From assembly GCA_012523295.1 (NCBI GenBank), contig JAAYIT010000296.1:1-54329 (forward strand): a stretch of DNA of 54,329 nucleotides. The letters are read 5' to 3'. This DNA comes from Porphyromonadaceae bacterium. Its GTDB lineage: Bacteria; Bacteroidota; Bacteroidia; Bacteroidales; Paludibacteraceae. Shown here one piece after another: positions 45,241-54,329 of the stretch (the first letter of the stretch is position 1; every line of letters begins with the position of its first letter). Position numbers and translations under genes: made by a program. A model generated the notes under the pieces. It worked only from the letters and a program-made list of their open reading frames with translations. It did no database searches and had not been told where the DNA came from.

Positions 45241-47979
45241 GTGATTAAGTCATTAAAAACATACCACTTCCTGATTTTTGCAATTATTGTAATTGCAAAT
45301 TCATGCATGTCATCATCGAATAACCAATCAGAGTCAACTCGTGAACGGTTATCGCTTAATGACGAGTGGTCATTTTATAAGTACAACAAAGAACAAACAC
45401 CTGATCACCTGATTTATGATATCCGCCCTGAAGTTGTTGAGGGTGAAGAATACCTGATTGCAGATGCGAAACCAACTGAAGCTCAACAATTGATTACACG
45501 GTCTGATGTGTTGAAACCTTGGATTTTACCTACTGCAAATGAGTTTATTAATGATACATCAATGCATTATATCCGGCCTGAAGGGAATCCGGGAAAAGAT
45601 TTTCCATTTGTTCATAATGACTTTGATGACTGCAATTGGTTAAAAGTAAATTTACCTCACGATTGGGCGATTAACGGTCCTTTTTATGAGGATGCTAACC
45701 CCATTGTGGGTGGCGGTATGGGGAGGCTACCGGTTCACGGTGTTGCCTGGTATCGGAAAAAAGTGCACATTCCCGCATCCTATTCCGGAAAATCAATTTA
45801 TCTGGAAATAGACGGAGCAATGGCATATGCAATGGTTTGGGTGAATGGAAAAATAGCTGGTGGCTGGCCGTACGGATATAATTCTTGGCGCTTGGATTTG
45901 ACTCCTTATCTGGATTTTGGCAGAGAAAATCAGTTGGCTGTACGGATAGATAATCCTAATAATTCTTCACGCTGGTATCCGGGAGCCGGAATTTATCGGA
46001 ATGTTTGGCTTACAAAAACAAATCCTGTTCAGTTGGGTCATTGGGGCACTCGCATAGTTGCTAGAAATGTGTCGGAATCTTCAGCAACACTGGATTTGGA
46101 AGTAAAGATTGAGAATAAATCGGATTATAATGCTGAAGTTGAAATTAAAACTGAAGTTTTTGAAATATTGCCGTCAAATAACAAATCAAGAAAGGCGGTT
46201 GTAGATTTCCCGGTTCAGAATGTGGAATTAAACGCACATTCCGGAGCTATAGAAAATTTTTCAGTTGAGATCAGCAATCCAAATTTATGGGGACCGAAGC
46301 CTCAACAAACACCAAATTTATATGTTGCTGTGACTTCATTGGTTCAAAATAAAAAGGTTGTTGACCAATATGAAACAAAATTTGGTATTCGAAACATAGA
46401 ATTCAGCCCGGACAGCGGACTGATAATCAATGATGAGAAAATTAAAATTCAAGGCGTTAATCTTCATCATGATTTAGGAGCTTTAGGTGCGGCATTTAAT
46501 AAAAAAGCAGCTCGTCGCCAGTTAGAAAAACTTCAGGAAATGGGTTGTAATGCCATTCGAATCGCGCATAATCCACCTGCTCCGGAATTTTTGGAGCTGA
46601 CTGACGAAATGGGTTTTCTTGTAGTAAATGAGATATTTGACTCCTGGCAAAGAAAGAAAACTCCACTCGATTTTCATTTGATATTCAAAGATTGGGCAGA
46701 AGCTGATCTTCGTTCATTTGTTCGTCGTGACAGGAATCATCCTTCGGTGATTATGTGGAGTTTCGGAAATGAAGTAGGAGAGCAGTACACAGCAGCAGAA
46801 GGCGCAGCATTGGCACAAAAACTCAATGCTATAATTAAAGAAGAAGATTCGACACGACCTACAACACTTTCGATGAATTTCGCGAAACCGGATATGGATT
46901 TTCCAACAGTCGCGGATATCATCGGATTGAATTATCAAGGCGAAGGAATTCGGCAAGAGCCTGAATTTGAGGGAACTGACCGTATCAGGACAGCACCTCA
47001 ATACGCTGCATTTCACGAAAAGTTTCCGGATAAAATGATTTTCAGCAGCGAAACTGCTTCCGCGTTCAGTAGCAGAGGTATTTACTTATTTCCGGTTGCT
47101 GAAAATACAAGTTCAATTGTAAGAGACGGCAGAGGCGGTGATTCTAATATAGCGCAAGTCAGCAGTTATGAGCTGTATGCAGTGGATTTTGGCGCGTCGG
47201 CAGATAAAGTTTTCTCTATGCAGGATCAACACCCGTATGTTGCAGGTGAATTTGTATGGACAGGCTGGGATCATTTGGGTGAGCCAACTCCTTATTACTC
47301 AGCACGAAGCAGCTACTGTGGTATTTTTGATCTGGCCGGATTTCCAAAAGATCGGTACTATCTTTATCAGTCACGCTGGCGTCCGGATTTACCGATGGTT
47401 CACATTTTACCACATTGGAATTGGGCGGAAAGAGAAGGGTTGGTAACTCCGGTTCACGTTTTTACGTCGGGTGATGAAGCTGAATTGTTTTTGAATGGAG
47501 TTTCTCAGGGAAGGAAGAGAAAACAACCGCTTCAGTACCGCTTACGCTGGGATAATGTGAAGTATTATCCCGGAGAATTAAAAGTGATAGCTTATAAAAA
47601 TGGAGAAAAATGGGCTGAGAATACTGCGAGAACCGTGGGCGAGCCAAAGAAATTAATAGCTGAAACAGATCAAAATGTAATAGAATCAAACGGGCATGAT
47701 CTCTTATTTGTTACTGTGAAAATTGTTGACAATGAAGGTTTGACTGTGCCTCTCAGTAACAACCTCATTCGTTTTACTGTTGACAATCCGGGTGAAATCG
47801 TAGCGACCGATAATGGTGATGCAACCGATTTTACACCCTTTATTTCTACTAAAAGAAATGCATTTAACGGATTGTGCTTAGTCATTGTAAAAGCTAAAAA
47901 AGGCTTGCGAGGAAAATTCACTTTAAAAGCCGAGTCAGATGGACTCGAACCGGCAAGTGTATTGATAAAAAGCAGATGA
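45241..47979 (+). CDS. GH2 family glycosidase, lipoprotein
   Basis: A 912-aa protein from a GTG start (no ATG fits a signal peptide), with lipobox ANSC (residue 22). The GH2 layout is a sugar-binding jelly roll (about 25-265, WLKVNLPHDWAI, YRKKVHIP, LEIDGAMAYAMVWVNG), an Ig domain, the barrel (395-680) with acid/base Glu511 (SFGNEVGEQ) and nucleophile Glu604 (FSSETAS), a DUF4982-like domain (FTSGDEAELFLNGVSQG) and a C-terminal invasin-like Ig domain. It is usually annotated beta-galactosidase. In this locus it could release galactose, arabinopyranose or another side group from xylan; which one cannot be read from the sequence. Confidence 0.88.
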   Translation: MIKSLKTYHFLIFAIIVIANSCMSSSNNQSESTRERLSLNDEWSFYKYNKEQTPDHLIYDIRPEVVEGEEYLIADAKPTEAQQLITRSDVLKPWILPTANEFINDTSMHYIRPEGNPGKDFPFVHNDFDDCNWLKVNLPHDWAINGPFYEDANPIVGGGMGRLPVHGVAWYRKKVHIPASYSGKSIYLEIDGAMAYAMVWVNGKIAGGWPYGYNSWRLDLTPYLDFGRENQLAVRIDNPNNSSRWYPGAGIYRNVWLTKTNPVQLGHWGTRIVARNVSESSATLDLEVKIENKSDYNAEVEIKTEVFEILPSNNKSRKAVVDFPVQNVELNAHSGAIENFSVEISNPNLWGPKPQQTPNLYVAVTSLVQNKKVVDQYETKFGIRNIEFSPDSGLIINDEKIKIQGVNLHHDLGALGAAFNKKAARRQLEKLQEMGCNAIRIAHNPPAPEFLELTDEMGFLVVNEIFDSWQRKKTPLDFHLIFKDWAEADLRSFVRRDRNHPSVIMWSFGNEVGEQYTAAEGAALAQKLNAIIKEEDSTRPTTLSMNFAKPDMDFPTVADIIGLNYQGEGIRQEPEFEGTDRIRTAPQYAAFHEKFPDKMIFSSETASAFSSRGIYLFPVAENTSSIVRDGRGGDSNIAQVSSYELYAVDFGASADKVFSMQDQHPYVAGEFVWTGWDHLGEPTPYYSARSSYCGIFDLAGFPKDRYYLYQSRWRPDLPMVHILPHWNWAEREGLVTPVHVFTSGDEAELFLNGVSQGRKRKQPLQYRLRWDNVKYYPGELKVIAYKNGEKWAENTARTVGEPKKLIAETDQNVIESNGHDLLFVTVKIVDNEGLTVPLSNNLIRFTVDNPGEIVATDNGDATDFTPFISTKRNAFNGLCLVIVKAKKGLRGKFTLKAESDGLEPASVLIKSR

Positions 47980-48308
47980 CATGTCGATTCAGCTTTCTAA
48001 GCAACTGGTCGATACATGGCTAAATGTTTGACAGCTAAAAACATAGTATTTAACGGTTTCAAGACGTTTGATGTGTTTTTATCCATATCGAGGCAAATCG
48101 CTTGAAGCGATTAGATCCTATATCAGATTTCAAATTTTGGATTTTAGGATACTTTGCGGATAGACATAAAAAATAATAACAAAAGCACAATATCCCTCTC
48201 GATTTCCTTTTACTTAAGCGATGGTGTTCAAGTAAAAAGAATCAGAAAAATGAGGAACAAAAATTAAAAAATTTATCTATTTTATATCAATTAGACCAAC
48301 TTACTAAA
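47980..48308. other. 329-base gap with two hairpins
   Basis: No gene is visible. AATCGCT (48096-48102) / AGCGATT (48106-48112) is a tight 7-bp hairpin with no T-tract after it. TTTTACTT (48208-48215) / AAGTAAAA (48230-48237) is a second, AT-rich one. Either could end the GH2 transcript or sit in the leader of the transporter gene. Confidence 0.4.
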
Positions 48309-49790
48309 ATGAACAAACATTCACAAAAAGTTTCCATCGGAGAAAAAATAGGTTACAGTTTAGGCGATGGCTCAGCAAATTTGGTTTTCCAAATGATGAT
48401 GATGTTTCAGCTTTTCTTTTATACTGATGTTTTCGGAATAAAAGCAACTGCAGCCGGAGTAATTTTACTGGTAGCTCGGGTTTTTGATGCATTTATCGAC
48501 CCCATGGTAGGAATAATTTCCGATCGAACCAACACGAAATGGGGGAAATACCGACCCTGGGTAATTTGGACAGCCGTTCCGTTCGCTGTTTTCTTCGTTT
48601 TGGCATTTACCACTCCCGATATCAGTGAGCGGGGAAAAATCCTCTATGCCGGGGTTTCATACACATTATTAATGGCTATTTATTCCTTCAACAATACACC
48701 TTATTCTTCCCTCGGAGGTGTGATGACGAGTGATATTAAAGAGCGTACAAGTCTTTCCACCGTTCGTTTTATTACGGCTACGATCGCTACTTTTATTGTT
48801 CAAGGATTAACGTTACCGTTGGTAACGAAATTTGGTGATGGAAATCCACAAAAAGGTTGGTTTTTGACTATTCTCCTTTTTGCTTGTATTGTAGTGGTAC
48901 TATTTGTAATTACATTTTTCACCACCAAAGAACGGATTACACCTCCTGTCAATCAGCAAACATCAGTCAAACAAGATTTCAAGGATATTATACGCAATGC
49001 CCCGTGGAGAGCCATGTTTGTGCTGACTCTGTTTCTATTCACCACCCTTGCGATGTGGGGAAGCAGTATGTCGTATTACTTCAATTATGTGGTAGATAAA
49101 GATGCATTGTTCGTTTTCTTAAAGAATTTCGGATTAGTGAGCGAAGCAGGCCAGACGTATGGTTCATGGCATAAATTCTTGGATGCGTTCGGACTTATAG
49201 CGCACGACAACTCCAAGGTTTTCGCCGTTGGATTCAGCCTGTTCAATATGGTGGGACAAGTTGTTACACTGCTTGGAGTTATATTATTATCCAGATTTTT
49301 ATCTAATATTTTTGGGAAAAAAGCGGTTTTTGTCGTATTTCTTGCCCTAACTGCAGTATTTACCTCGTTATTCTTCGTAGTGCCCGCAGAAAATATAGAG
49401 ATGATTTTCTTGATAAATATCCTGAAAAGTTTAGCGTATGCACCTACCATTCCGTTACTTTGGGCTATGCTGGGTGACGTTGCCGACCATTCGGAATGGG
49501 AGAATCACCGCCGAGCCACAGGTTTTGTTTTCGCGGGGATAGTTTTTGCCTTGAAAGCCGGACTGGGAATTGGAGGAGCGATATGTGGAGCCATAATCGA
49601 CGCGTTTGGTTTTATTCCAAACACAATCCAAACAGCAGAAGCAGTCGTAGGTATAAAATTGACATCAAGTATTATTCCTGCTATTACCTTTACTGTTGGA
49701 GTGATTGCTTTGTTGTTTTATCCGATTACAAAAAAACTTAACGAACAGGTACAGGCGGATTTAACCGAACGAAGAGAAAGAGAAATCTGA
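48309..49790 (+). CDS. GPH-family sugar:cation symporter
   Basis: A 493-aa integral membrane protein of the glycoside-pentoside-hexuronide family (MelB fold, 12 predicted helices). Family marks are GYSLGDGSANLVFQ at the N-terminus, VARVFDAFIDPMVGIISDRTNTKWGKYRPW with the paired Asp residues of the cation site in helix 2, and the second-half repeat WAMLGDVADHSEWENHRRATG. It should carry xylose or short xylo-oligosaccharides across the inner membrane with Na+ or H+. The signal-less GH43 further downstream fits with import of uncut oligosaccharides. Confidence 0.92.
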   Translation: MNKHSQKVSIGEKIGYSLGDGSANLVFQMMMMFQLFFYTDVFGIKATAAGVILLVARVFDAFIDPMVGIISDRTNTKWGKYRPWVIWTAVPFAVFFVLAFTTPDISERGKILYAGVSYTLLMAIYSFNNTPYSSLGGVMTSDIKERTSLSTVRFITATIATFIVQGLTLPLVTKFGDGNPQKGWFLTILLFACIVVVLFVITFFTTKERITPPVNQQTSVKQDFKDIIRNAPWRAMFVLTLFLFTTLAMWGSSMSYYFNYVVDKDALFVFLKNFGLVSEAGQTYGSWHKFLDAFGLIAHDNSKVFAVGFSLFNMVGQVVTLLGVILLSRFLSNIFGKKAVFVVFLALTAVFTSLFFVVPAENIEMIFLINILKSLAYAPTIPLLWAMLGDVADHSEWENHRRATGFVFAGIVFALKAGLGIGGAICGAIIDAFGFIPNTIQTAEAVVGIKLTSSIIPAITFTVGVIALLFYPITKKLNEQVQADLTERREREI

Positions 49791-50046
49791 ATGGATTGCC
49801 GGATAATTGCCGGTGAAAGAGAACCTGACAAAAAACAGTAAATACCTTCTAATGCATTTACTCAGAGCTTGGGTAAAATGAACGAATTTTTGCTTTGTTT
49901 TTTCAATTAAATTTTAATGAAATTGAAATGCTGTTAGAAATTTTTTCAGCAGCCCTTTTTGATTTGAAATTTTTGAGCATATAAAGAATAAATTTCAATT
50001 GAAAACCAATAGAATCAAACTATTAAACAATATAAATACAAACGTT
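49791..50046. other. Intergenic stretch before leader repeat copy 3
   Basis: Together with copy 3 this makes a 347-base gap between the symporter and the third GH10. It is AT-rich. Just after the symporter stop there is a short direct repeat ATTGCCGG ... AATTGCCGG (about 49795-49813). No gene, convincing terminator or promoter match was found. Confidence 0.3.
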
Positions 50047-50140
50047 ATGAAACAGCCATTTAAGAGAAATCTTAAACCCAAGAGAATGGTTAATGGCATG
50101 TTCCTTATGACATTAATTTAAAATATATTATAATCGTATG
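50047..50140 (+). repeat. Leader repeat, copy 3 (before GH10)
   Basis: A 94-base copy. Its first 51 bases (50047-50097) are identical to copy 1. GCCATT (50055-50060) / AATGGC (50092-50097) and TTTAAGA-GAAA-TCTTAAA (50059-50076) are kept, and the element ends TAATCGTATG on the start codon of the GH10. The left arm facing TCGTATG has drifted to CTTATGA, which leaves one mismatch and one G-T pair. A 24-codon ORF closes with TAA at 50119-50121. Confidence 0.8.
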
Positions 50141-51268
50141 AAAAAAAAGAATTTCTTTATTCTTGTTGCATTTGCAGTAGGAATTATGAGTTGCAGTTCA
50201 AAAGCTGTCGAAAACGAGAATTTAAAAGATGCCTTTGAGGGCAAGTTTCTAATCGGTACTGCATTGAATGAAGCGCAAATCACAGGCGCTGATTCCAACA
50301 GTGTAAAATTGGTCAAAGAGCAGTTTAATTCCATCACCGCGGAAAATTGTATGAAAAGTGGTGAACTTCAGCCTGAAGAGGGAAAGTTCTATTTTGATTT
50401 AGCCGACCAATTCATCAAGTTTGGATTAGACAACAATATGTATATCATTGGTCACACGCTGATTTGGCACTCACAGGCTCCGTCATGGTTTTTTACAGAT
50501 TCAAACGGAAAAGAGGTCTCTCGTGAAGTGTTGATTGAAAGGATGAAAACGCACATTCACACCGTTGTGGGCAGGTACAAAGGACAAGTGAAAGGTTGGG
50601 ATGTGTTAAATGAGGCGATTGAAGATGACGGATCATGGCGAAAAACAAAATTCTACAACATTATCGGTGAAGAATACATCGAACTTGCGTTCCAGTTTGC
50701 ACACGAAGCGGATCCGGAAGCAGATTTGTACTACAATGACTACTCGATGGCTCATGAAGGACGTAGAAATACAGTGGTGAAGATGGTAAATAACCTAAAA
50801 AGCAAAGGAATAAAAATTGACGGTGTGGGAATGCAGGGACACATGGATCTTGTGTTTCCAAAGTTAGAAGACTTCGAAACCAGTTTGACTGCATTTGCAG
50901 AGACAGGTGTGAAAGTGATGATTACCGAATTAGACGTAACCGTACTGCCTCGTCCGAGTAGAAATCTTGGTGCTGAGATTTCACAAAGTTATGAATATCA
51001 GCAAAAACTAAATCCGTATGCGGAAGGTTTGCCGGACTCGGTATCTACAGAATTAAATAACCGCTACTTAGATATATTTAAATTATTCTTAAAACATCAA
51101 GATAAAATCGAACGTGTTACCCTATGGGGCGTTACCGATAATCAATCCTGGAGAAATGATTGGCCTGTTGGCGGCAGAACGGATTACGCGCTTATATTCG
51201 ATAGAGATTTCCAACCAAAACCGGTTGTAGGAATGCTTATTGAAGAGGCCGCGAAGGTAACTCAATAG
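50138..51268 (+). CDS. Single-domain GH10 endo-xylanase lipoprotein
   Basis: A 376-aa lipoprotein (lipobox IMSC, residue 19) holding just the GH10 barrel. Motifs: [39 protein letters not shown], acid/base Glu159 (DVLNEA), [17 protein letters not shown] and nucleophile Glu264 (ITELDVT), ending with [26 protein letters not shown]. Unlike the second GH10 there is no loop insertion. It may act as a periplasmic-facing or surface lipoprotein on xylo-oligosaccharides imported or produced by the longer xylanases. Confidence 0.94.
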   Translation: MKKKNFFILVAFAVGIMSCSSKAVENENLKDAFEGKFLIGTALNEAQITGADSNSVKLVKEQFNSITAENCMKSGELQPEEGKFYFDLADQFIKFGLDNNMYIIGHTLIWHSQAPSWFFTDSNGKEVSREVLIERMKTHIHTVVGRYKGQVKGWDVLNEAIEDDGSWRKTKFYNIIGEEYIELAFQFAHEADPEADLYYNDYSMAHEGRRNTVVKMVNNLKSKGIKIDGVGMQGHMDLVFPKLEDFETSLTAFAETGVKVMITELDVTVLPRPSRNLGAEISQSYEYQQKLNPYAEGLPDSVSTELNNRYLDIFKLFLKHQDKIERVTLWGVTDNQSWRNDWPVGGRTDYALIFDRDFQPKPVVGMLIEEAAKVTQ

Positions 51269-51419
51269 CGGTTAAGAAAAATCTTCAATTGCGAGAGTGA
51301 TGCCGTGTCTGTTTGGCTTTGAAAAACACGCAGTCTATCAATAGGCTTTGTCACAGCTTCCACATCATTTTCGCGATTAAATCAGATAAGTAACCAAGTA
51401 ACCATTAATCGAATTTATT

Positions 51420-51463
51420 CCTGCGATATATTTACGCAATGCCTGTAAACATTGTATCGCGGG
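51420..51463 (+). promoter_or_regulatory. Imperfect inverted repeat in the leader of the cytoplasmic GH43
   Basis: CCTGCGATA (51420-51428) pairs with TATCGCGGG (51455-51463, one G-T pair), and inside it CAATG (51437-51441) pairs with CATTG (51450-51454). An alternative inner stem TTTAC (51431-51435) / GTAAA (51445-51449) would exclude the CAATG stem. It ends 22 bases before the start codon. It could be an RNA switch or a protein operator; no regulator for it is visible here. Confidence 0.4.
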
Positions 51464-51485
51464 AATTATTAAACCACAATCAAAA

Positions 51486-52460
51486 ATGAAAAAAGCAAGA
51501 TATTTAATTGATAAACCCAACCATTATATGGCTGATCCTTCGGCACATATATTTAACGGGAAAATATACATTTATCCTTCGCACGACATTGACGCGGGGA
51601 TTCCGGAAAATGACAACGGCGACCATTTTGATATGCGTGATTACCACGTATTTTCAATGGATGATATAGATGGAGAAGTTACAGATCACGGCGTAATTCT
51701 TAGTGTAAAAGATATCCCATGGGCAGGTCGTCAGCTTTGGGACTCAGATGTGGCTGAAAAAGATGGCAAGTATTACCTCTATTTTTCGCTGAAAGACAGA
51801 AATGATGTTTTCCACATTGGAGTGGCGGTGAGTGACAAGCCTGAAGGTCCATTTATAGCAGAAAGTCATCCGATGCTCGGAAGTTATTCCATTGATCCAT
51901 GTGTATATAAAGCAGATGATGGCAATTATTACATGTATTTTGGAGGACTATGGGGCGGACAGCTTCAGCGTTACCGAAATAATAAAGCCATTGAATGCGG
52001 ACACGAGCCGGCAGATGATGAACCTGCGCTCTGCGCAAAAGTAGCGAAATTGAGTGATGATATGCTCGAATTTGCAGAAGAACCTCGCGATGTGCTGATA
52101 GTAGATAAAGATGGAAATCCGCTGAAAGCAGGTGATCATGATCGCCGTTTTTTCGAAGCTTCATGGCTTCACAAGTACAATGGGAAATATTATTTCTCCT
52201 ATTCTACCGGAAACACCCATTTCCTTTGCTACGCGATCGGTGATAATCCCTACGGACCATTTGTATATCAGGGGGTTATACTTTCACCGGTGGTAGGTTG
52301 GACAACACATCATTCTATTGTAGAAATCAAAGGAAAATGGTATCTATTCCACCACGACAGTGTTCCTTCGGGAGGTAAAACGTGGTTGCGGAGCATGAAG
52401 GTGGTTGAGTTGGAGTACAATGAAGATGGAACGATTAAAACAATTGATGGCGGAGGATAA
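51486..52460 (+). CDS. Cytoplasmic GH43 beta-xylosidase/arabinofuranosidase
   Basis: A compact 324-aa GH43 with no signal peptide: the N-terminus is MKKARYLIDKPNHYMADPSA, with base Asp17. Further motifs are SIDPCVYKADDGNYYMYFGG, FFEASWLHKYNGKYYFSYS (acid Glu) and THHSIVEIKGKWYLFHHD. Signal-less GH43 enzymes of this type (GH43_1 like) occur with GPH symporters in Bacteroidota xylan loci and hydrolyse xylobiose and short oligosaccharides in the cytoplasm. Context supports that role. It lies 3 bases before the next gene, a secreted GH10, which implies co-transcription. Confidence 0.9.
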   Translation: MKKARYLIDKPNHYMADPSAHIFNGKIYIYPSHDIDAGIPENDNGDHFDMRDYHVFSMDDIDGEVTDHGVILSVKDIPWAGRQLWDSDVAEKDGKYYLYFSLKDRNDVFHIGVAVSDKPEGPFIAESHPMLGSYSIDPCVYKADDGNYYMYFGGLWGGQLQRYRNNKAIECGHEPADDEPALCAKVAKLSDDMLEFAEEPRDVLIVDKDGNPLKAGDHDRRFFEASWLHKYNGKYYFSYSTGNTHFLCYAIGDNPYGPFVYQGVILSPVVGWTTHHSIVEIKGKWYLFHHDSVPSGGKTWLRSMKVVELEYNEDGTIKTIDGGG

Positions 52461-52463
52461 AAA

Positions 52464-54191
52464 ATGATTAGACAGATAGGCTGCTTATTGGTTTTTCTTA
52501 TGTTTTGGAGTGTTTCTTCTTATGGAGATGATATTCTATTTGACTTTGATGAAGGAAATATTGATGGCTGGAATGTGCTGAATGTCGGAGGAGGTGTTCA
52601 GGTTTCGCAGGAAGATAAATATTCCGGCATGTATTCCGTTAAATTAGTTGCAAATGCAGAGAGCAAAGACTATTGGAATGTTCAGCTTGAAACACCTCAA
52701 ATCAACACAAAATCGGGTCATTTGTATAAAATTAGCTTTTGGGCAAAGGCAGTAGGCGGAGAAGGGATTATACGTCTTTCCACCGCTTCTGCTTACCAAC
52801 TTACCGATGAAAGCGGCAATACGGACAGGCAGTATTTACCGGAACTAAACATTGGGGAAAACTGGACCAAATACACCTATGATGTTGTTTATGGCTCAGG
52901 TCTGAAAGCCGGAGGATCAATCCTTCAGATACGAATTGATGCCGGAGTCGTTCCAAATAAAACTTATTTTATTGATGATTTTGAGGTCGTTGATTTGACA
53001 CCTGACCTTGAAGTTCCGGAGCCTGAAAACACCATCCCGTTAGCCAAAGATCATTCTAAGTTTTTGGGAAATATTATTGCCAATTATGTCCACTCAAGTT
53101 TCAATACGTACTGGAATCAAGTTACCCCTGAAAATGCCGGCAAATGGGGTTCTTTGGAATATCAGCGGAACAATATGAACTGGACTCCGCTCGACAGAGC
53201 TTACAATCATGCGAAAAACAACGGGTATAAATTCCGTTTTCATACCTTTGTTTGGGGAAGTCAGGAACCAAACTGGATAAGTTCGATATCTCAGGCAGAG
53301 CAAAAAGCTGAAATGGAAGAATTTATGCAGGCGGTAGCAAACCGTTATCCGGAAATTGACTATATTGACGTTGTGAACGAACCACTTCATCAACCATCGA
53401 ATATACGAGAAGCAATTGGAGGAAGTGGTACTACGGGATGGGACTGGATTGTCTGGTCATTCAGAAAAGCACGTGAATTGTTTCCCAATGCTAAACTACA
53501 CATCAATGATTACGGAATTATCAGCGACCCAAATAAAGCTCGGAGATACGTTCAAATTGTGAAAATTCTCCAAAAGGAAAATTTAATTGACGGAATTGGG
53601 ATTCAATGCCATGAATTTAATGTAAATTGGGCTTCAGTTTCTACAATGCGGACAGTATTGGATATATTAGCTTCAACAGGTCTCCCCATTTACGTTACAG
53701 AGCTGGATATCAGTGGGATTCCTGAAGGTAATGAAGAAAGTCAGTACCAGCTTTATCGGGAGAAATTTCCGGTGTTTTGGGAGCACGAATCGGTCGCGGG
53801 AGTTACGCTTTGGGGATACGTTACCGGCTCGACCTGGAAAAACGGAACCGGCATTGTTGAGTCAAACGGTACGGAACGAAAAGCAATGAAATGGCTTCGG
53901 ACGTATATGGCTTCCGATGCGAGTAAAGTCCCAAATAAGTTCTATGACACTAACAATACTTCACAACTGAAAGCTTCTGATTTTGAAATTTTCCCAATTC
54001 CTGCAACAGATTTTTTATATGTGAAAGGAGAAAATGTTGAAAATGTTGAAATTTACAACACGTTAGGGAAAAAAGTAAATGTAAACTTCTATGATGGTAT
54101 AGTTGATGTGCGATCATTAAACCGTGGAGTTTATTTACTTGTATTAAAAAATGAGAAAGGCAGCTTTACTGAAAAGTTCTTGAAAAAATAA
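52464..54191 (+). CDS. Secreted GH10 xylanase with CBM and T9SS sorting domain
   Basis: A 575-aa protein with a signal peptide ending SSYGD (residue 22). Residues 23-175 are a CBM4/9-type sandwich (FDEGNIDGW, QEDKYSGMYSVKL, GVVPNKTYFIDDFEV). The GH10 barrel spans about 185-475 with acid/base Glu306 (DVVNEP) and nucleophile Glu413 (VTELDIS). A C-terminal T9SS domain (about 500-575, FEIFPIPATDFLYV ... RGVYLLVLKNEKG, FTEKFLKK) should send it through the Por system to the cell surface or medium. The barrel differs from the other three GH10s (FRFHTFVWGSQEPNWI), so it belongs to another GH10 branch. Confidence 0.93.
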   Translation: MIRQIGCLLVFLMFWSVSSYGDDILFDFDEGNIDGWNVLNVGGGVQVSQEDKYSGMYSVKLVANAESKDYWNVQLETPQINTKSGHLYKISFWAKAVGGEGIIRLSTASAYQLTDESGNTDRQYLPELNIGENWTKYTYDVVYGSGLKAGGSILQIRIDAGVVPNKTYFIDDFEVVDLTPDLEVPEPENTIPLAKDHSKFLGNIIANYVHSSFNTYWNQVTPENAGKWGSLEYQRNNMNWTPLDRAYNHAKNNGYKFRFHTFVWGSQEPNWISSISQAEQKAEMEEFMQAVANRYPEIDYIDVVNEPLHQPSNIREAIGGSGTTGWDWIVWSFRKARELFPNAKLHINDYGIISDPNKARRYVQIVKILQKENLIDGIGIQCHEFNVNWASVSTMRTVLDILASTGLPIYVTELDISGIPEGNEESQYQLYREKFPVFWEHESVAGVTLWGYVTGSTWKNGTGIVESNGTERKAMKWLRTYMASDASKVPNKFYDTNNTSQLKASDFEIFPIPATDFLYVKGENVENVEIYNTLGKKVNVNFYDGIVDVRSLNRGVYLLVLKNEKGSFTEKFLKK

Positions 54192-54192
54192 C

Positions 54193-54280
54193 ATGAAACA
54201 GCCATTTAAGATAAATCTCAAGCCCAAGAAAAATGATTGATGGCGTGTTCCATACGACCTAAATATAAAGAATGGTATTA
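54193..54280 (+). repeat. Leader repeat, copy 4 (degenerate, at the window edge)
   Basis: It begins ATGAAACAGCCATTTAAG one base after the GH10 stop codon. GCCATT (54201-54206) faces GATGGC (54239-54244), still pairing through a G-T wobble. CATACGA (54251-54257) is kept, but the TCGTATG arm is replaced by AATGGTATTA (54271-54280) with no start codon. A net one-base insertion in the run after CCCAAG breaks the short ORF (it stops after 15 codons). The right end is approximate. Confidence 0.65.
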
Positions 54281-54329
54281 CTGGTTTTCCTGTGAAAAAT
54301 GATTTTAGATTAATTTCCAGTGTATATTA

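Noticed and set aside
48096-48112. AATCGCT/AGCGATT hairpin as an intrinsic terminator
   Set aside because: No T-tract follows on either strand, so it is only mentioned in the gap entry.
49795-49813. Direct repeat ATTGCCGG as an operator
   Set aside because: Two short units after a gene end, with no second site elsewhere, can arise by chance.

Overview
The window is low-GC Bacteroidota DNA. Signs of this are SusC/SusD pairs, a hybrid two-component regulator of the Bacteroidales type, a TAnnTTTG-type promoter element, lipoprotein signal peptides, and two proteins with C-terminal type IX secretion (T9SS) sorting domains. The genus cannot be fixed from the sequence alone; a T9SS-bearing, plant-polysaccharide-degrading member of the Bacteroidales or a relative is the best guess.

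Layout. Positions 1-2.7 kb hold the 3' part of a FISUMP-domain lipoprotein and a DEAD-box RNA helicase gene interrupted by an in-frame stop. From 2.7 kb to the right edge the window is one large xylan utilisation locus. It opens with a divergently transcribed hybrid two-component sensor (2728-6843, minus). A long plus-strand series follows: two tandem SusC/SusD pairs, a BT_3987-like surface protein and a GH10 xylanase with carbohydrate-binding modules inside its catalytic domain (7.1-20.4 kb). This order matches the xusA-B-C-D-E-xyn10 core known from Prevotella and Bacteroides. A strong terminator-like hairpin closes that block. Next come GH30, GH8, GH5 and four GH43 genes (20.5-32.8 kb), GH10 and GH3 (32.9-38.0 kb), a set of esterases (CE1, XynE-like SGNH, CE6-CE1 fusion, CE15; 38.0-45.1 kb), then GH2, a GPH sugar symporter, GH10, a GH43 with no signal peptide, and a T9SS-targeted GH10.

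How the genes work together (inference from families). Surface and secreted GH10, GH30 and GH5 enzymes cut the xylan backbone. CE1, CE6, SGNH and CE15 remove feruloyl, acetyl and lignin-linked ester groups. The SusC/D pairs import oligosaccharides. Periplasmic GH8, GH43, GH3 and GH2 enzymes trim them. The GPH symporter and the signal-less GH43 finish the work in the cytoplasm. The hybrid sensor probably senses a xylo-oligosaccharide and activates the locus.

The most unusual signal is a roughly 96-bp repeat present four times in the same orientation (30965, 39185, 50047, 54193). It lies directly in front of unrelated genes. In three copies it ends exactly on the start codon of the next gene. 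It carries nested inverted repeats, and in the two best copies one arm of the last inverted repeat contains that start codon. Two copies also hold an intact 24-residue open reading frame. I do not recognise it; it looks like a mobile or duplicated 5'-leader (translation-control) element shared across one polysaccharide locus.
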